Source: JADJNW01 sp964596135
Lineage (GTDB): Bacteria > Bacteroidota > Bacteroidia > Chitinophagales > Saprospiraceae
Assembly: GCA_964596135.1 (NCBI GenBank)
Contig: CAZQTF010000071.1
Coordinates: 1 to 16,486, forward strand
Direction: 5' to 3'
DNA: 16,486 nucleotides
The notes under the pieces were generated by a model, which was not told the origin of the DNA, searched no databases, and worked only from the letters and a program-made list of their open reading frames with translations. Position numbers and translations under genes: made by a program. Below are positions 8,801 through 15,199 of this stretch, piece after piece. Position 1 is the stretch's first letter. Every line of letters begins with the position of its first letter.

Positions 8801-9535
8801 GTTGTTGTACCCATCCAAAAAATTGGAAGTTTCCATCTCCACTCCACCAGAAAATTTATTGGAAATACCCTTTGTAGTAATCGAAACACTACCACCGGTA
8901 AAGTCGCCATACTGCGCTTCCACACCACCGGTGATCACCTGCAATTGCTCGATCTCCGACTCAGGAATTAGGCTACCCTGCACGCGCACCCCATCCACAA
9001 AATAGCTGGTCGCGTCGCTGCGCGAGCCCCGAATGGTGATTGCCCCGCCTTCATCTGAAGTGGCAAGCCCCGCCGTTGTCGCCGCCAGTGCATTGATATT
9101 TCGAGTGGGTAAGCTACGGATTTGCTCACTGGTAATCACGCCCCCGGAAGTAGTATTGTCCTGCTCGATCAGTGGCACTTTGTATTCGGTCACGACAATT
9201 TCGTCAAGAATAACGCCTCCGCCGGAAGCCATTTGCACATCCGCTTTGTTCGCTTTACCTGCCAGCACTTTGATGCCGGTCAGGCGCTGCGTTTGGTATC
9301 CTACATAGCTGACTTCCAGATCGTAAGTGCCGGGGTCAATATTGCTAAAGCTGTAATTACCGTCAATGTCGGTTTCGGTACCAGTAATCAGGACGCCATT
9401 TTTATACAGCACGACATTTCCAAATAAGATGGGTTCGCCGCTGTCCTTATCGGTCACTTTCCCCGCAAGAGAAGTCTGTGCGACGACCGAGGCAGTGATG
9501 ATAAGTAAAATAAACAACAGTAAAAGTCGAGTCAT
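5855..9535 (-). CDS. TonB-dependent outer-membrane receptor with carboxypeptidase-regulatory-like domain
   Basis: A 1226-residue receptor. These outer-membrane barrels use TonB-ExbBD energy to import bound ligands. Order of parts: signal peptide (about 1-19, cleaved before QTSLAGKV); carboxypeptidase-regulatory-like beta-sandwich (about 22-102, with the usual GKVTDKDSGEPI and DGNYSFSNIDPGTYDLEVSYVG segments); a linker with a possible TonB-box-like EIVVTEY (112-118); plug domain (about 125-225, with ITIRGSRSD, YFVDGVRV and GGVEAQYGDFTGGSV); then a long 22-strand-type barrel ending in RRIFVGAIMDF with the terminal aromatic residue needed for insertion. No SusD-like lipoprotein gene follows, so this is not a standard SusC/SusD pair. 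It is instead first in an operon with a T9SS-type secreted protein (45 bases downstream, counting from the 5809 start) and a PorV-like barrel. The ligand is unknown. It could act as an importer or as a surface partner or anchor for the secreted protein. Confidence 0.93.
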   Translation of the reverse strand: MTRLLLLFILLIITASVVAQTSLAGKVTDKDSGEPILFGNVVLYKNGVLITGTETDIDGNYSFSNIDPGTYDLEVSYVGYQTQRLTGIKVLAGKANKADVQMASGGGVILDEIVVTEYKVPLIEQDNTTSGGVITSEQIRSLPTRNINALAATTAGLATSDEGGAITIRGSRSDATSYFVDGVRVQGSLIPESEIEQLQVITGGVEAQYGDFTGGSVSITTKGISNKFSGGVEMETSNFLDGYNNSLLGFNLTGPLLKNARGESILGFRVIGRVTDQKDDDPPAISVYRVNDDKLKELEANPIIKIGENPFVAADFTKADEVDALKAKPYEGFRRYDVFAKLDARLSRAIDISLTGAYVDSENQFTPGGWRVYNSHNNPFNYGQTYRGNFRFRHRLGGTGSAGNSEGQTQRKSPLIQNASYTLQFGYEKTQGETYDQRHGDRFFDYGYVGKFDIEWVPTFVQQFDPATGQFYLQHTDYRQVLRGYSAGDRNPVLANYNNAMGIDFSEGLNGQIGNHLITNTGDGATDALSRAAFYAPNGIISGIFTSSWNFHTNVGTVYNLYSRGDNDIYTFNANTTFDLVPGSSDRGRHSIQLGVWYEQRINRGYNVAPRGLWDIARQQANIHIQGIPENPDTVGFINIPGFENTPLLGLSFTEGDESQFYRRIREVTGQELTEFVNVDGLSPDQLSLDLFSAKELNDQQIIGYFGYDYLGNPFNGTFEDFFTATDAEGVRTFPVAPNRPIYSAAYIQDKFTFRDIIFRLGVRVDRYDANTKVLKDNYSLYEIMNAADYHASSGDERPGNIGDDYKVYLNDVGTSVTAYRDGDQWYAANGTPVNNPASLFSGGLVFPKYTDERPARDPNFIKSKNFDPSVSFEDYEAQVNVMPRLAFSFPISSEANFFAHYDILVQRPPSNTLATPRDYFYFNDISYNAGNPINNPNLKPERTIDYEIGFQQKLSNASAIKMSAFYKELRDMIQIRTFFPVPGVIQYTTYDNQDFGTVKGFSFQYDLRRTGNVSINANYTLQFADGTGSDANSQRGLTSRGNLRTLFPLNYDERHRFNVTVDYRYGSGRFYTGPRLFGKEILANAGFNLLGTIVSGRPYTAAQTPTELGGVGTIGSLNGARKPWNFRLDLRVDKNFTINNKYGFNVYCRVTNLLDRRNVIEVYPVTGSPSDDGFLASSFGEQQINNIENSVREVDSYLASYQWALLNPNLYSLPRRIFVGAIMDF

Positions 9536-9712
9536 AAGCTTTTATTTTTAGCTATCAAGCAAAGGGTAGGGAAAGATTTGCAATGTTAAAAAAATAAAGA
9601 TTCATATCAAATATTTTTCAATCCAAAGCTGCCGGTCTTCCTGACCAGCCGGATGACAAAAATTTATAACTTTATGTTTTATCAGAAAAGAATGGAGATG
9701 AGATAGCCGTCC

Positions 9713-9720
9713 CAAAGGTA
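9713..9720 (-). promoter_or_regulatory. Candidate -7 box (TACCTTTG) for the receptor operon
   Basis: The minus strand reads TACCTTTG, an exact match to the Bacteroidota TAnnTTTG consensus. A good -33 TTG element is not seen at the usual distance. Use of this box would give a leader of about 170 bases before the ATG at 9535. A nearer but imperfect candidate with one extra spacer base is at 9560-9568. Confidence 0.35.
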
Positions 9721-9907
9721 AAAACGAATGCCGGAATACGAGCGCTTCCTGACCATTCTATTTTCGTCCAAGAGATGACATAAATTTAGTTTTCCGGTGG
9801 CCGCCAAACGGCTTTGCACAAATGCCTTTACCAACAAGGAATCACCGAAACCGGGAAAACTGCTCAAAACCTTTATCCTATTCTATCATTTATACCCTAA
9901 AACCCTC

Positions 9908-9915
9908 TATATTTG
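9908..9915 (+). promoter_or_regulatory. Candidate -7 box (TATATTTG) for the orphan lipoprotein gene
   Basis: TATATTTG matches TAnnTTTG exactly and would start transcription about 15 bases before the ATG at 9937. The box overlaps the earlier in-frame TTG at 9913, which argues against that TTG being the start codon. The -33 element is weak. Confidence 0.55.
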
Positions 9916-9936
9916 ACGCAAAAATTTGTAAATCCT

Positions 9937-10611
9937 ATGAGATATATCATTTTCCTGGCATTTGCTGTCATGCTGGCTGCCTGCCAATCCGAAAAAGTAG
10001 CCCCTAAGCATATTTTTGCCGATTATTTTGTTCGCTATCTGGAAACCGAGCGCCAATTGAAAGTACACGCTGCTTTTTATGAAGGCGATACACTCGAAAC
10101 GGCACGCTCGCTGGTCTTCGACAAGAATGTTACTTTCCAGGGCTACGAAATGAACCCCCGCCAGATCGAGAATAAAACCATGCGCTACATCTTCAATGGC
10201 ATCGGCGACTACGATAGCTCCTTCCTTTTTCAATATACCGATTTGCGCGGAAAACCTCAGGAATTCAGAATCACCATGGCGCCACTGCGGGATTTTTCTG
10301 TTAAAAACAACGAAATTAGCCTTTCCAAGGGCATGGTGCTGGAACTCGAGGGTGAGCCTTTTGCGGCCAACGAGAGTCTGATTCTGCTTTTTACCAGCGA
10401 ACGCAATAAATCCGCCATGGCAGAATTTAAAGGCCCCTTTAATGTAAAAACGCTCGAGGTCCCGGCGGTGCAATTGATGGACGTTGATCCTGGCAAAAAT
10501 TTCCTTTATTTGGTCAAAAAGCAGGAAAATATTCAGAAAACATCAACGATGGATATTACTTCCAGCGTGGAATACTATTCAAAAACAATTGAAATTCAAG
10601 TGCTTGAGTGA
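9937..10611 (+). CDS. Orphan lipoprotein, function unknown
   Basis: A 224-residue protein. The ATG at 9937 is chosen because it opens directly into a lipoprotein signal peptide, MRYIIFLAFAVMLAAC, with a canonical LAAC lipobox and the lipidated cysteine at residue 16. An alternative TTG start at 9913 would fall inside the likely promoter box. After the cysteine the protein is polar and strand-rich with no transmembrane segment and no further cysteines, so it should be a globular domain held at the inner face of the outer membrane or at the cell surface. I recognise no family. The gene stands alone: divergent from the receptor operon, with its own promoter box and a long hairpin 15 bases after its stop. 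It lies 149 bases upstream of carB in the same direction, but carB has its own promoter box, so a functional link to carB is unlikely. Confidence 0.85.
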   Translation: MRYIIFLAFAVMLAACQSEKVAPKHIFADYFVRYLETERQLKVHAAFYEGDTLETARSLVFDKNVTFQGYEMNPRQIENKTMRYIFNGIGDYDSSFLFQYTDLRGKPQEFRITMAPLRDFSVKNNEISLSKGMVLELEGEPFAANESLILLFTSERNKSAMAEFKGPFNVKTLEVPAVQLMDVDPGKNFLYLVKKQENIQKTSTMDITSSVEYYSKTIEIQVLE

Positions 10612-10625
10612 TTTTCCTATCAAAA

Positions 10626-10679
10626 TATTGAACGATTGATCCGCTAAGACCATGCGGCTAAAAAATCAATCGTTCAATA
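10626..10679 (+). terminator. Long inverted repeat, likely terminator of the lipoprotein gene
   Basis: A 15-bp perfect stem (10626-10640 with 10665-10679) encloses an inner CCGC/GCGG stem (10641-10644 with 10654-10657) and a one-sided A-rich insert (10658-10664). It begins 15 bases after the stop codon at 10611. No T-run follows on the plus strand; the T-run lies on the minus-strand side (complement of 10622-10625). It is therefore a good hairpin but an atypical intrinsic terminator for rightward transcription. Confidence 0.55.
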
Positions 10680-10703
10680 CTTCGACCTTTCGACAAAAAA
10701 AAT

Positions 10704-10711
10704 TACCTTTG
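10704..10711 (+). promoter_or_regulatory. Candidate carB promoter -7 box (TACCTTTG)
   Basis: TACCTTTG matches TAnnTTTG exactly. A TTCG at 10681-10684, 19 bases upstream, is one base from the TTTG -33 consensus. The predicted transcript would start about 45 bases before the carB ATG at 10761, just downstream of the hairpin at 10626-10679. Confidence 0.6.
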
Positions 10712-10760
10712 CGGGCGATTTGTACGGCAGGGTTCTCCTGTGTAAAATTGTTTACGAAAA

Positions 10761-13577
10761 ATGCCCAAAGATACTTCTATCCAGTCCGTCTTGATCATAG
10801 GTAGCGGTCCCATTATTATCGGTCAGGCTTGCGAATTTGACTACTCCGGCTCTCAGGCGTCGCGTTCATTGCGTGAAGAAGGCATCGAAGTAACACTGAT
10901 CAATTCCAATCCGGCAACCATTATGACCGACCCGGTCACGGCTGATAATGTTTACCTGCTGCCGCTTACGGTTGAAAGCATTGTCAAGGTTTTAGAAGAA
11001 CGGCAAATTGATGCCGTGCTGCCGACCATGGGCGGGCAAACGGCGCTCAACCTTTGCGTAGAAGCCGACAAACTCGGCATTTGGGAAAAATATGGCGTAC
11101 GAATGATCGGTGTGGACGTAAATGCCATTGACCTTACTGAAAACCGAGAGCTTTTCCGCAAACACATGATTGATATTGGCTTGAGCGTAGCGCCTTCCTT
11201 TATTGCCAATTCATTTCTCGAAGGCAAGGAAGCAGCACAAAAGATTGGTTTTCCGCTTGTTATTCGTCCTTCTTATACGCTGGGCGGCACCGGTGCTGCT
11301 TTTGTCCATAAAGAAGAAGATTTTGATGCGCTGCTGCGGCGCGGTTTGAATATGTCGCCCACACATGAGGTGCTGATCGAAAAGGCGGTGCTGGGCTGGA
11401 AAGAATTTGAACTGGAGTTGTTGCGCGACACTGCCGACAATGTGGTCATCATTTGTACCGTTGAAAACCTCGACCCGATGGGTATCCATACTGGCGACAG
11501 CATTACGGTGGCTCCGGCAATGACCCTTTCTGATACGGCTTACCAGCGCATGCGCGATCAGGCAATACAGGCGATGCGTTCGCTGGGCAACTTTGCCGGC
11601 GGTTGCAACATTCAATTTGCCCTCGATCCTGAAACGGAAAACCTGATAGTGATCGAAATCAACCCACGCGTGTCACGCTCTTCGGCTTTAGCCAGCAAAG
11701 CTACCGGCTATCCAATTGCCAAAATCGCAGCAAAACTGGCCATTGGTTACCGCCTGGATGAACTGAAAAATCAGATTACCAAAACAACTTCTGCTTACTT
11801 CGAACCGACGCTGGATTATGTGATCGTGAAAATGCCGCGCTGGAATTTTGACAAATTCTATGGCGCCGATCATCGCCTGGGCTTGCAGATGAAGTCCGTC
11901 GGCGAAGTCATGGCAATTGGTCGCAATTTTCTGGAAGCTTTGCAGAAAGCTTGCCAATCGCTGGAAAATGGTCGCATGGGACTAGGCGCAGACATGAAAG
12001 AGTGGGTCAAAACTTCTGACGTACTCGAACGACTCGAACACCCGACCGAAGACCGCATCTTTCGGGTGAAAGACGCGCTGCGCCTTGGCGTGCCCGAAAA
12101 AACAATTCACAAACTGACAAAAATTGACCCTTGGTTTATCAAGCAGATCAAGCGTTTGGTAAAAGTGGAAGAACATTTGATGCGCTACAACGTAGCCGAA
12201 GATATTCCGGAAGATTTTTTCCGCGAATTAAAGGAAATTGGTTATTCCGATGCCCAAATCGCCTGGATTTTGCGACTGAAGGAAGAAGAAGTGACCAAAC
12301 AACGCCGGAAATTGGGTATTCGCCGCACCTATAAAATGGTGGATACCTGCGCTGCTGAATTTGAAGCCCAAACGCCCTATTTCTACTCGGCTTTTGATTC
12401 GGAAAACGAAAGTATTCCAAGCGACAAGAAAAAAGTAATCGTACTGGGTTCCGGCCCAAATCGCATCGGGCAAGGGATCGAATTTGACTATTGCTGCGTG
12501 CATGGTTTGCTTGCCGCCAAAGATGTTGGCTATGAGTCCATCATGATCAACTGCAACCCGGAAACGGTTTCCACCGATTTCGATATTGCCGATAAACTCT
12601 ACTTCGAGCCCGTATTCTGGGAACACATTGAGGAAATTCTGGATTTGGAAAAACCCGAAGGTGTGATTGTTCAATTGGGTGGTCAGACCGCGCTGAAGCT
12701 GGCGGAAAAATTCCACAAAACCGGGATTAAAATCTTCGGTACCAGCTTTCCTGACATGGATTTGGCGGAAGATCGAGGTGCTTTCTCCGATTTGCTCAAA
12801 GCATTGGATATTCCTTATCCGCAATATGGCGTAGCCAATGATGCCGATGAAGCTCTACAAGTGGCACGTGGCATCGGTTACCCGGTATTGGTGCGTCCTT
12901 CTTATGTACTCGGCGGTCAGAATATGCGCATTGTGATTAATGATGACGAATTAGAACGTCATGTGCTAACGATTTTTAAGCATATGCCCGACAATCGCGT
13001 GTTAATTGATCACTTCCTCGATCGCGCCAAAGAAGCCGAAATTGATGCCATTTGCGATGGCGATGACGTGCACCTCATGGGCATTATGGAACACATCGAA
13101 CCAGCCGGTATTCACTCCGGCGATAGCTCGGCGGTGTTGCCTACCTACAGCCTTTCGGTGGAAGCCGTCAGTACAATGGTCGAGTACACGCACAAGCTCG
13201 CCAAAGCTTTAAATGTAAAGGGTTTAATCAATATTCAATTTGCTATAAAAGACGATAAAGTGTACGTGATCGAAGCCAATCCACGTGCATCGCGTACCAC
13301 GCCATTCATTGCTAAGGCATATAAAGTGCCTTATTTGCAAATTGCCACCAAGATCATGCTGGGGACACACAAACTAAAAGATTTTGATATCAAACCGCAA
13401 CCCAGTGGCTACGCGATCAAAGTACCAGTATTTTCGTTTGAGAAATTTCCGAATGTAGATAAAAACCTGGGACCCGAAATGAAATCTACGGGTGAAGCAA
13501 TTTACTTCATTAAAGACTTGAGCGATCCATATTTCCGCGAGTTGGATCGCCAACGATACATGTATCTGACAAGATAA
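10761..13577 (+). CDS. carB: Carbamoyl-phosphate synthase large subunit, short form without allosteric domain
   Basis: CarB makes carbamoyl phosphate from bicarbonate, ammonia (supplied by the CarA glutaminase) and two ATP, feeding pyrimidine and arginine synthesis in the cytosol. The 938 residues cover the carboxyphosphate half (about 1-402), the oligomerisation region (about 403-550) and the carbamoyl-phosphate half (about 551-938). Nucleotide-binding residues align with E. coli numbering in the first half (R129, R169, E299, N301) and with an offset of three in the second (R712, E838, N840). Both GSGP loops are present (14-17 and 563-566). The protein stops just after LGPEMKSTGEA, where the C-terminal MGS-like domain that binds UMP and ornithine begins in the E. 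coli enzyme of 1073 residues. The stop is followed directly by a terminator with no remnant of that domain, so this is a real short form rather than a frameshift; similar lengths are known in other Bacteroidota. No carA is adjacent. A promoter box lies at 10704-10711. Confidence 0.98.
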   Translation: MPKDTSIQSVLIIGSGPIIIGQACEFDYSGSQASRSLREEGIEVTLINSNPATIMTDPVTADNVYLLPLTVESIVKVLEERQIDAVLPTMGGQTALNLCVEADKLGIWEKYGVRMIGVDVNAIDLTENRELFRKHMIDIGLSVAPSFIANSFLEGKEAAQKIGFPLVIRPSYTLGGTGAAFVHKEEDFDALLRRGLNMSPTHEVLIEKAVLGWKEFELELLRDTADNVVIICTVENLDPMGIHTGDSITVAPAMTLSDTAYQRMRDQAIQAMRSLGNFAGGCNIQFALDPETENLIVIEINPRVSRSSALASKATGYPIAKIAAKLAIGYRLDELKNQITKTTSAYFEPTLDYVIVKMPRWNFDKFYGADHRLGLQMKSVGEVMAIGRNFLEALQKACQSLENGRMGLGADMKEWVKTSDVLERLEHPTEDRIFRVKDALRLGVPEKTIHKLTKIDPWFIKQIKRLVKVEEHLMRYNVAEDIPEDFFRELKEIGYSDAQIAWILRLKEEEVTKQRRKLGIRRTYKMVDTCAAEFEAQTPYFYSAFDSENESIPSDKKKVIVLGSGPNRIGQGIEFDYCCVHGLLAAKDVGYESIMINCNPETVSTDFDIADKLYFEPVFWEHIEEILDLEKPEGVIVQLGGQTALKLAEKFHKTGIKIFGTSFPDMDLAEDRGAFSDLLKALDIPYPQYGVANDADEALQVARGIGYPVLVRPSYVLGGQNMRIVINDDELERHVLTIFKHMPDNRVLIDHFLDRAKEAEIDAICDGDDVHLMGIMEHIEPAGIHSGDSSAVLPTYSLSVEAVSTMVEYTHKLAKALNVKGLINIQFAIKDDKVYVIEANPRASRTTPFIAKAYKVPYLQIATKIMLGTHKLKDFDIKPQPSGYAIKVPVFSFEKFPNVDKNLGPEMKSTGEAIYFIKDLSDPYFRELDRQRYMYLTR

Positions 13578-13597
13578 AACGTCGCCCGCTAAATGAC

Positions 13598-13639
13598 AAA
13601 AGCGCTCATAGCACTCTGGTTGCCGGGAGCGCTTTTTTT
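13598..13639. terminator. Bidirectional terminator between carB and the lactonase gene
   Basis: A 10-bp stem AAAAGCGCTC/GAGCGCTTTT (13598-13607 with 13627-13636) has a possible inner GCA/TGC stem (13611-13613 with 13621-13623). Seven T residues (13633-13639) close it on the plus strand and four on the minus strand. It sits 20 bases after the carB stop and touches the stop of the convergent lactonase gene at 13640-13638, so it can serve both. Confidence 0.9.
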
Positions 13640-14792
13640 ATTTTACGAATTGTATGCATACCGGCGTTGGCGTTTTTATTTCGTTCCGATACTTTAATAT
13701 ACCATTCTGTTGAATGCTGAAAATCAGAATATTATCTGTATTTTGATTCGCAGCGTATAGAAAACGTCCATCCGGTGAAATGGCAAAATTACGCGGGAAA
13801 TCTCCCTGCGTGGCAGTATGCCCAATCAAGGTCAACGCTCCATTCTCAGGATCAATGCGGTAAGCAACAATCGAATTATGCCCCCGGTTGGCACCGTATA
13901 AAAATTGACCGTTCGGGACAATGTGAATATCTGAGCAAAGATTATCACCGGTAAAATCGGCGGGCAGTGTCGGCACGGTTTGCAGGGTATCCAGCGCACC
14001 GGTTTCCGGCTGCCAGCGCATGGCGGTAACGGTATTGTTCAATTCGTTAATTACATAAGCATATGGCAGCGTAGGATGAAATGCCAAATGCCGTGGACCC
14101 GAACCAGGACGCACCGACGCAAAAGCAGGATTCGTCGGAAGGAGTTTCCCGTTTTGATAATCAATCTGATGGATATAAATCTGATCCGTTCCTAAGTCCG
14201 GCACGTACAGAAAACGCTCGTCGGGTGATAGATTCACGCTATGCGGATGCGAAGCCTCCTGCCTTGGGTGCAGACCTTTGCCCGAAAATTTGATCACCGA
14301 GCTGGCTTCTTCCAACCCTCCATCGGCGCGGATTGGGAACATCGCTATGGCGCCCCCAACGTAGTTTGCCACAAAAAGATAGCGCCCCTGGCTATCGGTG
14401 CTCAGATGGCACGGCGCAAAGGCATGCGAAGATTGCTGATTGATTTTCTTCAAATTCGCACCATCCCAGGCATACGCTACCACATGCCCCACCGTATCTA
14501 CATCGGAGCCGATTTCTTCCACCGCGTACAAAAACTTTCCGTCGTGGCTCGGCACCAAAAAGGAAGGATTGATGATGCCCTCCTCCACCAGCAGCGCATC
14601 CAGATATCCGGAAACGCTGTCCTGCTCAAACACATAAATGCCGGCGCCCTTGCCATCCACGTGCCCTTCCTGGCGCGTGTAAGTTCCGATAAATGTAGTC
14701 ACAGTTGTCGCTTTTTCCACCGGTGTTTTATCTCCTTTGGTGTTGCAAGCCGCCAGCAATAAAAAAAGCGGAATGAATCGGCAATTGTTCAT
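13638..14792 (-). CDS. Lactonase-family (6-phosphogluconolactonase-like) beta-propeller lipoprotein
   Basis: A 384-residue protein counted from the preferred ATG at 14792; a second ATG lies three codons upstream at 14801. The family (YbhE/Pgl type, seven-bladed propeller) includes the 6-phosphogluconolactonase of the oxidative pentose phosphate pathway and muconate-lactonising enzymes. Numbered from 14801, visible blade motifs are FIGTYT (37-42), YLFVANYVGGAIAMF (141-155), ASHPHSVNLSPDERFLYV (183-200), GSGPRHLAFHP (233-243), SDIHIVPNGQFLYGANR (290-306) and DFPRNFAISPDGRFLYAANQ (334-353). A lipoprotein signal (FLLLAAC, lipidated cysteine at residue 19) places it outside the cytoplasm, unlike the cytosolic Pgl enzymes. 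The true substrate is therefore probably an exported or extracellular sugar lactone, or none. It is a single gene convergent with carB. A near-consensus box TATATTTC at 14809-14816 lies 17 bases upstream of the 14792 start, too close to serve the 14801 start well. Confidence 0.9.
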   Translation of the reverse strand: MNNCRFIPLFLLLAACNTKGDKTPVEKATTVTTFIGTYTRQEGHVDGKGAGIYVFEQDSVSGYLDALLVEEGIINPSFLVPSHDGKFLYAVEEIGSDVDTVGHVVAYAWDGANLKKINQQSSHAFAPCHLSTDSQGRYLFVANYVGGAIAMFPIRADGGLEEASSVIKFSGKGLHPRQEASHPHSVNLSPDERFLYVPDLGTDQIYIHQIDYQNGKLLPTNPAFASVRPGSGPRHLAFHPTLPYAYVINELNNTVTAMRWQPETGALDTLQTVPTLPADFTGDNLCSDIHIVPNGQFLYGANRGHNSIVAYRIDPENGALTLIGHTATQGDFPRNFAISPDGRFLYAANQNTDNILIFSIQQNGILKYRNEIKTPTPVCIQFVK

Positions 14793-14808
14793 ACAGAGCA
14801 TATTGAGC

Positions 14809-14816
14809 GAAATATA
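14809..14816 (-). promoter_or_regulatory. Near-consensus -7 box for the lactonase gene
   Basis: The minus strand reads TATATTTC, one base from TAnnTTTG. It would give a leader of about 10 bases before the ATG at 14792. No clear -33 element is visible, so this is a weak call. Confidence 0.3.
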
Positions 14817-14933
14817 AAATCAGTTCCTTACCGCAGCTAATATACACGCAATTGTGAATAATTTAGGCAGGATATTGCTTTGACTTTTCATACTCCTGCA
14901 TTACAGTTTTTATTATGACCACACCACTTTTCC

Positions 14934-14986
14934 TGAATGTAAAAACGACCCGGAACTTTCATATCCAGGAAAGGGTTTTACATTTA
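14934..14986. repeat. Nested inverted repeat upstream of the broken DUF2442 gene
   Basis: AATGTAAAA (14936-14944) pairs with TTTTACATT (14976-14984), extended outward by a G-T and a T-A pair. Inside it, CTTTC (14956-14960) pairs with GAAAG (14969-14973) around an 8-base loop. It lies in the 218-bp spacer between the lactonase start (14792) and the DUF2442 start (15011). It could be a leader structure, an operator or a worn element end. No T-run follows directly on either strand. Confidence 0.4.
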
Positions 14987-15010
14987 TTGCGGTAAAGCGC
15001 TAATAGTATA

Positions 15011-15199
15011 ATGATAATGGAAATTAATCCAACCATCAAATACATCGAATCCCTTTCCGACCATCGCCTTTTTCTGATCTTCGACAATGGCATCATCAAA
15101 GTCTATTCATTAAAAGAACGACTGCAAACGCCTGCTTTTCAAGCATTAAAAGAGGAAAGCTTATTCCATGCCGCACAAGTAGCCAGCGGCGGCGGGTAG
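15011..15199 (+). pseudogene. Truncated DUF2442-domain protein
   Basis: 62 codons from the ATG at 15011 (15017 is an alternative start). The sequence follows the DUF2442 pattern: an IKYIESLSDHRLFLIFDNG opening (about 9-27), a Lys-Glu-rich central part, then AFQALKEESLFHAAQV (about 42-57). It reaches the Gly-rich turn near 60 and stops at TAG (15197-15199). Full-length DUF2442 proteins are about 80-90 residues and continue with a W-x-D/N-G-x-D-type C-terminal segment, which is absent. DUF2442 proteins often sit next to DUF4160 proteins in toxin-antitoxin-like pairs; no DUF4160 gene is present here. Immediately after the stop, in another frame, the catalytic part of a nucleotidyltransferase begins. 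The likely reading is a deletion remnant. It could still be translated as a short peptide. Confidence 0.65.

Larger units (their letters stand above)
9536..9936. other. Divergent intergenic region, 401 bp
   Basis: This spacer separates the leftward receptor operon from the rightward lipoprotein gene. It holds one TAnnTTTG box for each direction (9713-9720 minus, 9908-9915 plus) and a small hairpin at 9628-9649 (GCTG/CAGC and GTC/GAC stems, 5-base loop). The hairpin would fall in the untranslated leader of the receptor operon if the minus-strand box is used. A 61-codon minus-strand frame at 9867-9682 has no homology or composition to support it. No tRNA or known riboswitch was recognised. Confidence 0.6.

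Noticed and set aside
5855..9535. Receptor as a SusC-type polysaccharide utilisation locus
   Set aside because: No SusD-like lipoprotein, glycoside hydrolase or polysaccharide sensor gene is present; the downstream genes are a T9SS-type cargo and a PorV-like barrel.
9682..9867. 61-codon minus-strand frame in the divergent spacer
   Set aside because: It has no recognisable motif or signal sequence, overlaps the likely receptor-operon promoter, and matches chance expectation for that length.
9907..10473. 188-codon minus-strand frame
   Set aside because: It is antisense to the lipoprotein gene, which has a clean lipobox signal peptide and a matching promoter box.
12228..12824. 198-codon minus-strand frame
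   Set aside because: It is antisense to carB, which is unambiguous across this whole stretch.
13560..13600. CarB as a truncated pseudogene
   Set aside because: The stop lies at a domain boundary, both catalytic halves keep their key residues, no remnant of the allosteric domain follows, and a proper terminator comes directly after.
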